Program-made: the position numbers and the translations under genes
Shown here: positions 8,440-18,142 of the stretch, piece after piece
Layout of the letters: each line of letters opens with the position of its first letter
Position numbering within the stretch: the stretch's first letter is position 1
The notes under the pieces: generated by a model
What the model was told of the DNA's origin: nothing
Seen by the model: only the letters and a program-made list of their open reading frames with translations
Database searches by the model: none
Assembly: GCA_026393755.1 (NCBI GenBank)
Contig: JAPKZO010000017.1
Location: forward strand, 170,622 to 208,105
DNA from: Acidobacteriota bacterium
GTDB taxonomy: Bacteria; Acidobacteriota; Vicinamibacteria; Vicinamibacterales; JAKQTR01
Reading direction: 5' to 3'
DNA length: 37,484 nucleotides

Positions 8440-10344
8440 TTAGACGTCCAGCTCGCGGGCATCCTCGGCACGCTCCATGATGAAGCGGTAGCGCGCCGCG
8501 GGTTCCTTGCCCATCAGCTCGTTGATGACGCGATCGGTGACAATCTGGTCGGCCACCTCCACACGGAGGAGCCGGCGGGTCTTCGGGTTCAATGTGGTTT
8601 CCCACAGGACTTTCGGCATCATCTCGCCAAGGCCCTTGAAACGCGTGATTTCCGGCGTGCCGCGCCCTTTGGCGTGCTGTTTCAGGATAGCGCTCTTCTG
8701 GCCGTCATCGAGCGCCCAGTGCGTCTCCTTGCCGATGTCGATGCGGTACAGCGGCGGCTGCGCCAGGTAGACGCGGCCGGCCGTCATCAGCGGCGACATG
8801 TGCCGGTAGATGAAGGTGAGCAGCAGCGTCGCGATATGGTTGCCGTCCGAATCGGCGTCGGCCAGGATGATGACGCGGCCGTACCGAAGCCTGGTGATGT
8901 CGAAGTTCTTGCCGATCCCGCACCCGAGCGCGGTCACCAGGTCTGACAGTTCCTTGTTCTCGAGCACCTTCGCGACCGACGCGCTCTCGACGTTGAGCAC
9001 CTTGCCGCGAAGCGGCAGGATCGCCTGCTTCGAGCGGTCCCTGCCCTGCTTGGCGGATCCGCCGGCCGAATCGCCTTCCACGATGAACAATTCGGAATCG
9101 TCGCGATTAGACGATGAGCAGTCGCTGAGCTTGCCCGGAAGATTGAGCCGGCTCGACGTCGCGCTCTTGCGCGTGATGGCCTGCTGCGCGGCGCGGCTCG
9201 CCTCGCGCGCGCGGGCCGCCAGGATGATCCGGCCGACGATCGCCTCGGCCACGCTGATGTTGTGATTGAGCCAGTGCTCGAGCGGGGGCCTGACGGCCGA
9301 ATCCACCGCGGAGAGGAGCTCCAGGTTGTTCAGCCGATCCTTGGTCTGCCCCTGGAACTGGGGCTCTTCGATGAAGATACTGAGGACGCCGACCAGGCCT
9401 TCGCGGATGTCGTCGGCGGTGAGCGTTACGCCCTTTGGCGTGAGGTTGTGCGTCTCGATGAAGTTGCGCACCGCCTTGGTCAGTCCCGCGCGAAGCCCGT
9501 TCTCGTGCGTGCCTCCCGATCCGGTCGGGATGCCGTTGACGTAGCTGCGGATGACTTCGTCGGTCGATTCGGTCCACTGAAGAGCGAGATCCAGCCTGAG
9601 CCCGTTGTCGCGATTCAGCACAAACGGGGCTTCGTGGACCGGGCGCAAGGACCCCGCCGCGATGATCGCTCTCAGGTACGCCTCGAGACCATCGCTGTGC
9701 TCGAAGGTCTCCTTCGATCCGGCCACCTGATCCTCGAAGACGATCTTGACGCCCTTGTGCAGATAGCTCGCAACGTCGATCCGCTCCCGAATCGTCGGGG
9801 CATCGAATTCCACCTTGGGGAAGATCGTCGCATCCGGTCTGAAGAAGACCGTCGTCCCGGTCCCGCGGGCCGCGCCGAGCTTCCTGACCGTGCCCTGCGG
9901 AATGCCCTGCTTGAACCGATGCTCCCACGACGCGCCGTCGCGCCTGACGGTGACCACGAGCTCCTTCGACAGCGCGCAGACCACGCTCGCGCCGACGCCG
10001 TGCAGGCCGCCGGCGGTCTTGTAGTTGCCCGGCTCGAACTTGCCGCCCGCGTGCAGCGTCGTAAAGACCACTTCGAGCGCGCTCTTCTTCGTCTGCGGAT
10101 GCTTGTCGACCGGAATCCCGCGCCCATCGTCTGTGATCGTGACCGACGATCCGTCTTCGTGCAGCGTGACCGCGATGTTCGAGGCGTGGCCATTCATGGC
10201 CTCGTCGACCGCGTTGTCGAGGATCTCCCAGACCAGATGATGGAGTCCAGTTGACCCGACCCCGCCGATGTACATGCCAGGACGTTTCCGGACCGGCTCG
10301 AGGCCTTCCAGAACGGTAATGTCTTTGGCGGTGTAGGTCGGCAT
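8440..10344 (-). CDS. parE: DNA topoisomerase IV subunit B (ParE; type IIA ATPase subunit)
   Basis: ATPase/TOPRIM half of a type IIA topoisomerase that decatenates or relaxes DNA together with the upstream ParC. In the 634 residues: GHKL ATPase with E40 and N44 (EILDNAVDEA), DDGRGIP from 72, GGLHGVGASVV from 112, the transducer domain about 230-400, TOPRIM with VEGDSAGG (E423) and DADSDG (D496, D498, D500), and the C-terminal RFKGLGEM. Length is that of ParE or short GyrB, without the long GyrB insertion. In most GyrB/ParE the TOPRIM motif is DADVDGxHI; here it is DADSDGNHI, with metal ligands kept. The gene follows parC after 146 bp and precedes the NYN gene by 15 bp. A second gyrase pair would be expected elsewhere, so naming as ParE rather than GyrB rests on the pairing. 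Confidence 0.88.
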   Translation of the reverse strand: MPTYTAKDITVLEGLEPVRKRPGMYIGGVGSTGLHHLVWEILDNAVDEAMNGHASNIAVTLHEDGSSVTITDDGRGIPVDKHPQTKKSALEVVFTTLHAGGKFEPGNYKTAGGLHGVGASVVCALSKELVVTVRRDGASWEHRFKQGIPQGTVRKLGAARGTGTTVFFRPDATIFPKVEFDAPTIRERIDVASYLHKGVKIVFEDQVAGSKETFEHSDGLEAYLRAIIAAGSLRPVHEAPFVLNRDNGLRLDLALQWTESTDEVIRSYVNGIPTGSGGTHENGLRAGLTKAVRNFIETHNLTPKGVTLTADDIREGLVGVLSIFIEEPQFQGQTKDRLNNLELLSAVDSAVRPPLEHWLNHNISVAEAIVGRIILAARAREASRAAQQAITRKSATSSRLNLPGKLSDCSSSNRDDSELFIVEGDSAGGSAKQGRDRSKQAILPLRGKVLNVESASVAKVLENKELSDLVTALGCGIGKNFDITRLRYGRVIILADADSDGNHIATLLLTFIYRHMSPLMTAGRVYLAQPPLYRIDIGKETHWALDDGQKSAILKQHAKGRGTPEITRFKGLGEMMPKVLWETTLNPKTRRLLRVEVADQIVTDRVINELMGKEPAARYRFIMERAEDARELDV

Positions 10345-10490
10345 TCAGTAGGCGTCGGGACTCTGGCAGTCGAAAAATGGGCGCCGCCAGAGAAGCCAGC
10401 CAACGGCCGGCCTCGGGTGGACCACCCACACACAGATGATTGATTGATCTTAGCGTACTTGAGGTGTATTTTCCCCTCTTCTGCCTTCCG

Positions 10491-12977
10491 TCACTCTCCC
10501 GGACCGTCGAGCGCAGCCGGCGCCGCCAGATCCACGGGCACGATGCGTGTGAACTGTCCCCGTTGCAGAAGTTCCCGGCCCTTGCCCCCGCGGCCGGTCA
10601 CTTCGTACTTGGTCGTGCTGATGGTCTGCTCGGCGCCCCGGCTCGTCTCGACGGTCAGCAGATCGCGATCGCCGGTCGAGGCGATGAATCCCAGCACCCG
10701 GTCTTCGTCCGGATTCAGCTTGATGAGAATGACGCCCTTGCCCGGCCCCGAGAGGAAGTTGATCTCGTCCACCTTGCAGAGCATCGCCCGCGCCTGAGCC
10801 GTCGCCGCAATGATCGTCTCGGAGCCCTCGATCTTCGCCACCCCGACCACCTCGACGCCCTCCGACGGGCGAGCAAACCGGCGCCCGGCCCGGGTGCTCG
10901 GCTCCACGAACCCGTCCAGCCCGAATCGAAGGCTGTACCCGTCGCTGGTGACGGCGACGGCGTGGCACGGCGGCACCTCCCCTTCCTTGTGCGGCTCGAT
11001 ATCCGGCGCCACTCGAGGATCCAGACTGAACGCCGCCACGACCTTCTCGCCGTCCCGGAACTTGAACAACCGCTGAATCGGTTCGCCATACCCGGTCGAA
11101 GCCGGTGTGTCCACGATTCGCGCCGTGTACGCCACGCCGAAATTGGTCAGGAACACCACCGACGCACGCGTGCTCCCCGGCAGCACGGCCATCACGGCAT
11201 CCCCTTCTCTCAGGCGGGTCGCCGAGAGGTCCTTCACTTCCTTCTGCCGCTTTACCCACCCGTCGCGCGAGACGATCACGACGTTGTCTTCTTCGACGAT
11301 GAAGTCGTCGGCCGAGTATTCAATCTCCTCCACCGATTCGATCAATGTGCGCCGGGGGTCGGCCTTCGCTGACCCGTGCTGCTTCAGCAACGCCTCGATG
11401 TCGGCGCGCACCAGCTTCCAGCGGCTGTCTTCGTCTTTCAGCAGCGAACCAATCTGTCGTGCCCGCTTCCGCTTCTCATCCAGCTCAGTCCGGATGGCCA
11501 GGATTTCCAGCCGCGCCAGCCGATAGAGTTTCAGCTCGAGGATGGCATCGGTCTGCTCGGCGTCGAGCTCGAACCGCGCCATGATCTTGCCGGCCGCGTC
11601 CGCCTTGCCATCCGACTTCCGGATGATGCGGATGATCTCGTCGAGGACGTCGAACACCTTCTCGAAGCCCTCGAGCACGTGAATGCGCCGGTTGAGCGAC
11701 GCCAGTTCGTGCTCGAGCCGCCTGGTCACCACATCGAGGCGGAAGTGCAGGAAGTGCCACAGGATCGACTTGAGATCGAGGCGATCGGGGCGGCCGATCT
11801 CGGGATTCTCGGTCGGGATCAGGCACGTCAGGTTGACCGGGAACGAGGTCTGCAGCGGCGTGTGCTTGCACAGGTACGCCATCACCATCTTCTCGTCGGC
11901 GTCCTTCTTCAACTCCAACTGGATCCGCACATCGTCGGTCGACACGTCCTTGACGTCCACCAGCGGCGGCAACTTCCGGCTGAGCACGACCTCGGCAATG
12001 CGCTCGACCAACTGCGCCTTGTTCACCATGTACGGGATGCTCGTCACAAACAGCGTCTTGCCTCCGCGCGTCGTCGGCCCCGACTCCCAGGTGCCCCGCA
12101 CGCGGATGCTGCCGGATCCGGTCCGGTAGATCGTCTTGAGTTCCTCGGCGCTGTTGAGCACGTGGCCGCCAGTCGGGAAATCCGGGCCTTTCACGTACCG
12201 GCACAACTGGACGCTGGTCAGATCGGGATTGTCGAGCAGCCTGAGCAGCGCCGTGCAGACCTCGCCGAGATTGTGCGGCGGCACGCTGGTGGCCATCCCG
12301 ACGGCAATCCCTGTCGCGCCGTTGACCAGCAGGTTGGGCAGCCTGGCCGGCAGCACGACCGGCTCGGTCTTGGTCCCGTCATAGTTGGGCCTGAACGGCA
12401 CCGTGTCGTGATCAATCTCCTCGAGCATCTGGTCCGACAGCCGAGCCAGGCGGCATTCGGTGTAGCGCATCGCGGCTGGCGCGTCACCATCGAGCGATCC
12501 GAAGTTGCCCGATCCGTCGATCAACGGGTAGCGCAGCGAAAAGGACTGCGCCATCCGGGCCAGCGTGTCGTAGATGGCCGAATCGCCGTGCGGATGGAAG
12601 CTCCCCATCACATCACCGACGACTTTCGCGCACTTCCGGCACTTGGTGTCGGCGGTGAGATTCTGCTGCCACATCGTGAAGAGGATGCGCCGTTGAACGG
12701 GCTTCAACCCGTCGCGAACGTCGGGCAGCGCGCGAGACGTGATGACCGACAGGGCGTAGTTGAGGTACTTCTCCTGGGCGATCTCGTGCAGCGCGACGAC
12801 CGATTCACGCCCGCCTGCCGACGAGCGGCGATCACCGGCCGGAGGCCAGTTGCCCATTGGCGGCCATCCCGTCCCGGCGGACGGCCATCCCGTGTCCCCG
12901 TCGCCCGCCTGGTCGGCCGGGGCGTGCTCGATAATATCCAGCAACGTGGGATCAGATGGCTTGCGAGTGGGTGACAA
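10491..12977 (-). CDS. parC: DNA topoisomerase IV subunit A (ParC/GyrA family)
   Basis: Breakage-reunion subunit of type IIA topoisomerase, partner of the downstream ParE. 828 residues: active-site Y172 preceded by R171 (AMRYTE), quinolone-resistance region [10 protein letters not shown] with S133 and D137 where E. coli ParC has S80/E84, a coiled-coil tower around 430-520, then C-terminal beta-pinwheel repeats from about 560. A GRGGKG sequence near the C-terminus resembles a degenerate GyrA box, which leaves some doubt between ParC and GyrA. The start is TTG at 12977, supported by AGGAG (complement of 12985-12989) 7 bases upstream. About 60 residues before the conserved [14 protein letters not shown] are low-complexity (repeating GWPxxG) and encoded by repeats; they are absent from typical relatives. 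Confidence 0.88.
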   Translation of the reverse strand: MSPTRKPSDPTLLDIIEHAPADQAGDGDTGWPSAGTGWPPMGNWPPAGDRRSSAGGRESVVALHEIAQEKYLNYALSVITSRALPDVRDGLKPVQRRILFTMWQQNLTADTKCRKCAKVVGDVMGSFHPHGDSAIYDTLARMAQSFSLRYPLIDGSGNFGSLDGDAPAAMRYTECRLARLSDQMLEEIDHDTVPFRPNYDGTKTEPVVLPARLPNLLVNGATGIAVGMATSVPPHNLGEVCTALLRLLDNPDLTSVQLCRYVKGPDFPTGGHVLNSAEELKTIYRTGSGSIRVRGTWESGPTTRGGKTLFVTSIPYMVNKAQLVERIAEVVLSRKLPPLVDVKDVSTDDVRIQLELKKDADEKMVMAYLCKHTPLQTSFPVNLTCLIPTENPEIGRPDRLDLKSILWHFLHFRLDVVTRRLEHELASLNRRIHVLEGFEKVFDVLDEIIRIIRKSDGKADAAGKIMARFELDAEQTDAILELKLYRLARLEILAIRTELDEKRKRARQIGSLLKDEDSRWKLVRADIEALLKQHGSAKADPRRTLIESVEEIEYSADDFIVEEDNVVIVSRDGWVKRQKEVKDLSATRLREGDAVMAVLPGSTRASVVFLTNFGVAYTARIVDTPASTGYGEPIQRLFKFRDGEKVVAAFSLDPRVAPDIEPHKEGEVPPCHAVAVTSDGYSLRFGLDGFVEPSTRAGRRFARPSEGVEVVGVAKIEGSETIIAATAQARAMLCKVDEINFLSGPGKGVILIKLNPDEDRVLGFIASTGDRDLLTVETSRGAEQTISTTKYEVTGRGGKGRELLQRGQFTRIVPVDLAAPAALDGPGE
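12863..12899 (-). repeat. Short direct repeats within the parC N-terminal extension
   Basis: GCCATCCCGT units at 12863 and 12884 (21-bp period, 7 codons) encode the TGW-Px repeats of the ParC N-terminal extension. On the minus strand the core reads ACGGGATGGC, the same core as in the 715-774 tandem repeat on the plus strand. Confidence 0.6.
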
Positions 12978-13065
12978 GACTCAACTCCTAGGATTGGGGA
13001 CCGGTTAGATTTCCACAGTTTGGCACGATTCGTTCTGGTCTGGCCTTCTGTGGTCTCGATCTCAA

Positions 13066-13095
13066 CGTAAGGGCACGGCATGCCGTGCCCCTACG
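13066..13095. repeat. Palindromic dispersed repeat, GGGCACGGCATGCCGTGCCC family
   Basis: A perfect 20-bp palindrome at 13071-13090 extends to 30 bp with one mismatched pair (CGTA...TACG ends). It lies between the parC start and the Nudix gene end. Related copies are at 21102, 27207 and 29854. Confidence 0.8.
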
Positions 13096-13153
13096 GCCAG
13101 CCGCAGCGCCCGGCGGTCTGGGGCGGCAATTCGCCACGGTCCCTTCATATTCG

Positions 13154-13792
13154 TCAGGGGTGAGGCACCACTCCCAACAACGCGACCAGTTCGGCCAGCA
13201 CCATCGCCGTCGCGCCCCACACCTGCTCGCCACCGACATCGAAGAACGGCATCTCAATCTCGATCCCGTCTCTGATGCGCGTAGTGCGGCGATGGCGGGC
13301 GGGATTGACCAGGTCCGCCACCGGTACCTCGATGAGTCGATCAACTTCCGTCGAAGCGACGTGCACGGCCGGACGTCCCGTCATCGTGCCGACGACCGGA
13401 TGCAACACGAAACCGCTGACGGCGATATGCACCGGGGTCAGGCGCCCGACGACCCGCACCGCGGACGGGTCGAGCGCGACCTCCTCATAGGCCTCTCTGA
13501 GCGCCGCGGCCTCAATTGTCTCGTCGGGATCGACCGCGCCGCCCGGCAGCGACACCTGGCCGCTGTGCTGCGGCATACTCGCCGAGCGCTTGGTCAGCAG
13601 GACTGTGGCGTCACCGTCGAGCGGAAACAGGAGGATCAGGCCGGCCGCGAGTCTCGCGCTCTCCGGCGCGAAACCCGGCTTCCAGCCGAAGCGAGGCCGT
13701 GGCGCCATGCTCAGGTGGGCGTCGAGACCAGGCAGGTGGCCTGCCTTCGCTTCGAGCGTCTCCACAACATCCGCCAACAGCATCCGGGCCAC
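13154..13792 (-). CDS. Nudix hydrolase, CoA pyrophosphatase (NUDT7/8, UPF0035) type
   Basis: Predicted to cleave the pyrophosphate of CoA or its derivatives to 3',5'-ADP and phosphopantetheine, a cytosolic housekeeping role. The 212-residue protein has the Nudix box at 85-107 (G85, E91, R99, E100, E103, E104), with the usual glycine near the box end replaced by A106. The preceding LLTKRSxxMPQHSGQVSLPGG (65-85) is the extra signature of the CoA pyrophosphatase subgroup. GTG at 13792 is the longest start; ATG at 13783 is an equally plausible start, and neither has a clear Shine-Dalgarno. It lies 90 bp downstream of the S9 peptidase in the same direction. The subgroup assignment is good; the substrate is inferred. 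Confidence 0.87.
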   Translation of the reverse strand: MARMLLADVVETLEAKAGHLPGLDAHLSMAPRPRFGWKPGFAPESARLAAGLILLFPLDGDATVLLTKRSASMPQHSGQVSLPGGAVDPDETIEAAALREAYEEVALDPSAVRVVGRLTPVHIAVSGFVLHPVVGTMTGRPAVHVASTEVDRLIEVPVADLVNPARHRRTTRIRDGIEIEMPFFDVGGEQVWGATAMVLAELVALLGVVPHP

Positions 13793-13882
13793 GCAAGTAT
13801 CTTAGCAGCCCAGCACGAGCGAGACGACGGTTCCTCCGCGTCCCCGCTCACGCAGCAGTCGGTGATCTGCAGTCAGTACCGT

Positions 13883-16800
13883 CTACTTCTTGACCGGTTC
13901 CTTGGCCTTCTCCGGGACCGGGGGTTTCTTCAACGCCGCCCGCTCCTTGAGATGGTCCTCCATCTCGAGCCTCGGCACCCCGTCGGTCATCCACTTGGGC
14001 GCGGGCTTGCCCATCAGGTAGTGGTCGAAGAACTCCTTCATGCGGATCGTGTAGTCCTGCTGGTTCGCCCGCTTCGCCAGGCCGTGGTTCTCGCCGACGT
14101 ACTCCAGCATGATCACGTTCTTTCCGAGTCTCCGGAGCGTGTTGTAGTACTCGACCCCCTGCGTGAAATCCACGGCGCCGTCCTTGTCGTTATGCAGGAT
14201 GATGAGCGGCGTCTTGACGTTCTTCGCGAAGTTGACCGGCGAGTTGCGGACGTACGCCTCCCAGTTGTCCCAGTAGCCGCCAAGGAATCTCCCCTGGCTG
14301 CTCTCGAAGATCGGCTGGTTCGTGCTGCCGGAGTTCTTGTAGATCAGGCTGTACATGCTGACCATGTTCGTCAGCGGCGCTCCGGCGATGGCGGCGGCGA
14401 ACAGGTCGGTCTGGGTCACGGCAAATGCCGTCTGGTACCCGCCCCACGAATGACCTTGTAGCCCGACATGCCTGGGATCGACGACGCCAGTCGCGATGGC
14501 CGCCTTGAGGGCCGCCGTGATGCACGCCACGGCCGACACACCAGGGTCGTTCACTTTGTAGGTGATGTCTGGCTGAAGCACCGCGTATCCGTTGCTCGTG
14601 TAGGCCGACTTGTTGAAGCCGTTCGCCGTGGGCGTCGTGAAGCTGTTGTGACCTTGCGTGAGTTTCTCGTAGATGTAAACAATCGTCGGGTACGTCTTGC
14701 CCTTCTCGTAGTTTGCCGGCAGAAACAGCGACCCCTGCAGCTTCTTTGGCGGCAGCCCCTTGCCGAGTGTCACGGTGTAGTCCACGAGCATTGAGCCGCT
14801 CGACCAGGCAAACGCTTTCACCTGTTCGTCAACCGCCGTGATCTTCCGGCCGGGCTTGAGCGAGGCGTCGGTGACGTAGAAATCTGCCGGATCCTTGGAC
14901 GTGGACCTGGTGTAGAAGTAGACGTCTGCCTTGCCCGCCTTCTGCACGTTGAAGCTGGCATCGTCCCACAGCAACAGCTGTACGCCGGTCTTGCCCGGAT
15001 CGAGCCTGGCGACGCCGCCCTTCTTCGTGTATTCCCCGAATGTCGCCACGTAGCGTGGCACGGAGAAGTCGACGCCACGCTCGTCCGGATCGAGGCGGAG
15101 GATTGAGCGGTAGCGGATGCCGTCCCTCTTGCCGTTCACCGTCAGATTGACCGCGGCGCCACCCGCCACGGGCACCTTCCAAATGTCCCACCCGTCCGAC
15201 AGAAGCACGGCGTCGGCGTCCTTCGTCCAGCCGAGGGCAGGCCGCGGCGGCTTGGCGACGTTATGGTCGTCTTCGGTGTCGATGAAGGAGGTCGGCACTG
15301 TCGCCGTCAGGTTCACCGATTTCCCAGACGCCATGTCGTACGCGAAGTAGTTGCCATCGAGGTAGTAGTAGAACTTCGTACCATCGGTCGATGGCTGACC
15401 CATGTTCGGGGCCTTCTTGAGCGCCAGCTTCCGCTCGCCTGTCTGCATGTTGATGACGTACACGTCCTGATAGCGCCGACCGTCCAGGTTGCTCATCAAT
15501 TCGTACGCGCGGACGTCGAGTCCGATCGCGAACCTCTCCTTCGGCGCGGGGTTCACGCTGCGCACCGTCTCGTCAGCGAGGCGGATGAACTTCTTGTCGT
15601 TGACCCTGTAGACGGACAGGAAGCTGAAGTTCTTGTCCGTCTCCTCCTGCACCTGCTGCTGCGACTGCAGGCGCGGATCCTTGTAGTGCCAGAGGACCAG
15701 GTCCACCTTTTCGTCGTCTTGGGCGCCGGATGCCGCCAACGGTGCTGGCGCCTCGGCGCCAGGGTCGACAGGTCTGGCCTCGGGCTTCGCGTCGGCCTTC
15801 TTGAGCGAGTGAATGCCAAATAGCAGGGCGCTCAGGTCCTCGGCCCAGGTCGCACCTCGCGCGGGACTGATCGCCATCCCCTCGGGGAAACCCTTGTCGG
15901 TGGCCGGGTCGTAGATCGTCTTCCGGGGTTCGGCCGCACCGAAGCCGGTGAACCCGATGGCGGCGTAAACCTTGTCTTTGTAGCGCTTGTCGTCGGAGCC
16001 CTTCACGACGGAGAGGCCGTCGCCCTTCTCGGTCCACGCCAGGCGTTCGTAGGACGCCTTGTCGCTGTCGAGCACCGTCACCACGCCGGATTCCATGTCC
16101 CGCAACTGCACGCCATTGCCGGCCTTCTCGGGGGCGTCAATGATGAGCGCAAGCCAGCGGCCGCTCTTGTCGAAGGCGAACTCGGCGACGTTGCCGATGT
16201 TGAGATCGAGCCCCGTTGTAAGCCCGTGCAGGATGAGGTCGGTACCTTTCGGCCGATCACTCGCGCCGCCCGCGACCGCGCCGGCTGCCGGCGCGCCACT
16301 TGGCGCCCCTGCTGCCGCGCCCGCCGCTCCTCCGGCTGCGCCGCCGGTCGCCGGCGCCTTCTGCAGGGCAATCCAGCCGCCTCGCTCACCGGCATAGACG
16401 AAGCGGCGGACATTCTCGATTGTCAGGTCCTTGCTGGAGGTGAGATCGAGCAACTGCACTTTGGCCTGGATCGGGCGCCGCTGCCGCCGGAGTCGCGCAC
16501 TCTCGGCGCGAGTCGGATACACCATGAAGGCGACCCACTTCGCATCCTCGGAGAAGCGCAGCGTGGCCGGAGGCGGGCCGATCCCGCCAGAGGACGCGGG
16601 GCCGCCGGCGGCCGATGGCGATTCACCCACCGGGAACGTGTAGACCTTGTCGCCATCGGTCGCACGGACGATCACATCGCTGTCGCCCTCGATGGGCGAC
16701 ATTCGATACGCGAGCCAGCGCCCGTCGTTGGAAATCGCCGTCGCGCCCACGTTCTTCCAGGCCACGATATCCGCGAGGCCCATCGCGCGCCGGTCGCCCG

Positions 16801-16885
16801 CCGCCTGAGGATCGCGAACGGCCCCGGCCGGATTCAAGACGAGAACCCACACGAGAAGTGCCAACGTCACAGCCAGTCTTTTCAT
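13883..16885 (-). CDS. Exported S9 (prolyl oligopeptidase) family serine peptidase
   Basis: Exported serine peptidase of about 1000 residues. After a signal peptide (first ~20 residues, MKRLAVTLALLVWVLVLN) comes a long beta-propeller region and a C-terminal alpha/beta-hydrolase domain from about 730. The catalytic triad is visible: S813 in GHSWGGYQ, D902 in HNDKDGAV and H934 in GENHG. Relatives cleave short peptides or oligopeptides in the periplasm, with the propeller limiting access. The start ATG at 16885 is preferred over one 24 bp upstream because GGGGGAGAGC lies just before it and the signal peptide then begins correctly. An Ala/Gly-rich insertion at roughly residues 185-220 (GGAAGGAAGAAAG) is low complexity and absent from ordinary S9 enzymes. 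Its exact specificity cannot be read from sequence. Confidence 0.92.
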   Translation of the reverse strand: MKRLAVTLALLVWVLVLNPAGAVRDPQAAGDRRAMGLADIVAWKNVGATAISNDGRWLAYRMSPIEGDSDVIVRATDGDKVYTFPVGESPSAAGGPASSGGIGPPPATLRFSEDAKWVAFMVYPTRAESARLRRQRRPIQAKVQLLDLTSSKDLTIENVRRFVYAGERGGWIALQKAPATGGAAGGAAGAAAGAPSGAPAAGAVAGGASDRPKGTDLILHGLTTGLDLNIGNVAEFAFDKSGRWLALIIDAPEKAGNGVQLRDMESGVVTVLDSDKASYERLAWTEKGDGLSVVKGSDDKRYKDKVYAAIGFTGFGAAEPRKTIYDPATDKGFPEGMAISPARGATWAEDLSALLFGIHSLKKADAKPEARPVDPGAEAPAPLAASGAQDDEKVDLVLWHYKDPRLQSQQQVQEETDKNFSFLSVYRVNDKKFIRLADETVRSVNPAPKERFAIGLDVRAYELMSNLDGRRYQDVYVINMQTGERKLALKKAPNMGQPSTDGTKFYYYLDGNYFAYDMASGKSVNLTATVPTSFIDTEDDHNVAKPPRPALGWTKDADAVLLSDGWDIWKVPVAGGAAVNLTVNGKRDGIRYRSILRLDPDERGVDFSVPRYVATFGEYTKKGGVARLDPGKTGVQLLLWDDASFNVQKAGKADVYFYTRSTSKDPADFYVTDASLKPGRKITAVDEQVKAFAWSSGSMLVDYTVTLGKGLPPKKLQGSLFLPANYEKGKTYPTIVYIYEKLTQGHNSFTTPTANGFNKSAYTSNGYAVLQPDITYKVNDPGVSAVACITAALKAAIATGVVDPRHVGLQGHSWGGYQTAFAVTQTDLFAAAIAGAPLTNMVSMYSLIYKNSGSTNQPIFESSQGRFLGGYWDNWEAYVRNSPVNFAKNVKTPLIILHNDKDGAVDFTQGVEYYNTLRRLGKNVIMLEYVGENHGLAKRANQQDYTIRMKEFFDHYLMGKPAPKWMTDGVPRLEMEDHLKERAALKKPPVPEKAKEPVKK

Positions 16886-17595
16886 ACCGCTCTCCCCCAG
16901 CCAGACCATTCATGCGCCAGTTGACGAGGTGCGCCCGACAAATCGGGGCATTCTAACCCGGTACCGGGGCGTAACCAGCTCTGGCGATCAGCTATGCAGC
17001 AGGGACAAAGAAGACGGAAGAGCCAGTACGCCGCACAGCGGCGCGTCGAGGCGCCGGGGCTGGATTCCGGCATTCGCCAGGATCACGACCCGGAAGCGTC
17101 ATGCCGTCGCTCGCATCCAGCAGTGAGGCCGAAGCAAGCAGCAGGAGGACGGAGAGGTCTTCAGATGGCGGTAGCAGTCCCGCCCCGGTGTGGCGCCCAT
17201 GCCGGCGTTCGGTGCCGAACCTCGCCTGCCGCCACACTAAAACGCGCCTGAATTGGCCGTTTCGTGCCTCTCCGGTCGTCACCAGGCCTTGGCACAAGGG
17301 TTGCTGTCTCTGGTGTCAGGGACCGCCGGTTCCCGGCTGCAACAGCCCCCACACCTCCTCCGCAGTTGGGGACCGGCGGAACTTGACGATCGGATTCGAG
17401 AAAGCCCCCGGGTGGCCTTGAGGCCCTCGAATGGCGCTTGCCGACCGTCCACTAGGCGCTAGCCCCCGCGCCTGGTGCGTTTGACTCGGGAGACGCAGGA
17501 GACGTAGCGAACGTGGCGGACGCAGCAAACCGGTGGATGCCCTCATCCACTCCCTCACACGGACTTTATCAATCACACGTAACAAGGAGACAGCG
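16886..17595. other. Non-coding stretch of about 700 bp with degenerate repeats
   Basis: No convincing gene: the open frames here are short, overlap on both strands and lack family features or ribosome sites. Visible structure includes GCTGGAT/ATCCAGC arms at 17059-17065 and 17115-17121 around a 'GGATTCCGGCATTCGCCAGGAT'-like core of a common dispersed-repeat style, and a larger inverted repeat at 17323-17379. The ends presumably carry the promoters of the divergent S9 peptidase gene and the small exported protein gene. An AAGGAG ribosome site at 17584-17589 belongs to the latter. Confidence 0.5.
17323..17379. repeat. Inverted repeat in intergenic DNA
   Basis: Arms CCGCCGGTTCCC (17323-17334) and GGGGACCGGCGG (17368-17379) match in 11 of 12 positions around a 33-bp loop. 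It is probably part of a dispersed repeat; no gene function is visible. Confidence 0.55.
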
Positions 17596-17943
17596 ATGAA
17601 GAAGATTCCCGTATTTTTCGTGGCGCTCGCGTTGGCCGCTTCAGTGGCAAGCGCTCAGGGACCCACTGTCAAGACAAAGAGCACGACGGTCAAGGCGACC
17701 ACTCACCCCGTCAGCGCCGAGGTGGTCTCGAGCGACGCGGCCGCCAAGACGATCACGCTGAAAGTCGGCGACAAGTCGGTGACGATGCCGGTTCAGGGGA
17801 AAGCGATCGCGGAACTGGCGAGCTTCAAGGCCGGCGACCGGGTGACAGCGACCTGCAAGGATGACGCGAAGGGCCAGCACGAGGCCATCACGAACATCAA
17901 GACCGCCAAGGTGGTTACAGCCAAGACGAAGATCAAGAAGTAG
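17596..17943 (+). CDS. Small exported protein of unknown function (OB-fold-like, DUF5666-like)
   Basis: A 115-residue protein with a clear signal peptide (MKKIPVFFVALALAASVASAQ, cleavage after ASA). The mature part is Lys/Thr/Val-rich. 'AEVVSSDAAAKTITLKVGDKSVTMPVQGKA' followed by 'LASFKAGDRVTATCKDDAKGQHEAITNIK' has the pattern of a small beta-barrel that recurs in exported DUF5666/CusF-like proteins; this similarity is by eye. The start ATG at 17596 is set by AAGGAG 6-7 bases upstream and by the signal peptide; an upstream in-frame ATG at 17533 would spoil it. A GC-rich hairpin follows the stop. The C-terminal KTKIKK tail is strongly basic. Function is unknown. Confidence 0.78.
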   Translation: MKKIPVFFVALALAASVASAQGPTVKTKSTTVKATTHPVSAEVVSSDAAAKTITLKVGDKSVTMPVQGKAIAELASFKAGDRVTATCKDDAKGQHEAITNIKTAKVVTAKTKIKK

Positions 17944-17977
17944 ACGGGAGTCTGCTTCAGAGTCCTTCGAACAGATC

Positions 17978-18006
17978 GCCCGCCGGCCGTGTCGCGGTCG
18001 GCGGGC
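17978..18006 (+). terminator. Terminator-like GC hairpin after the small exported protein gene
   Basis: A perfect 8-bp stem GCCCGCCG/CGGCGGGC with a 13-base loop lies 35 bp after the stop at 17943. No T-run follows, so it is a weak or factor-dependent terminator at best. Confidence 0.5.
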
Positions 18007-18142
18007 CCCACGCCTGCCTGAACAGCTCCACACTCAATAAGTGAACGACATTCGGCTGCTGCCTGCCTGTGGATTTTGGCGGCCAAACGCGCTATCGTAC
18101 GCGCGCCGTATTGTCTGTCCACCCCAGAGAGAGGATGTGTCG

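Noticed and set aside
16994-17462. Several short open frames in the 16886-17595 stretch
   Set aside because: They overlap on both strands, have no ribosome sites or families, and cover repeat-like DNA.
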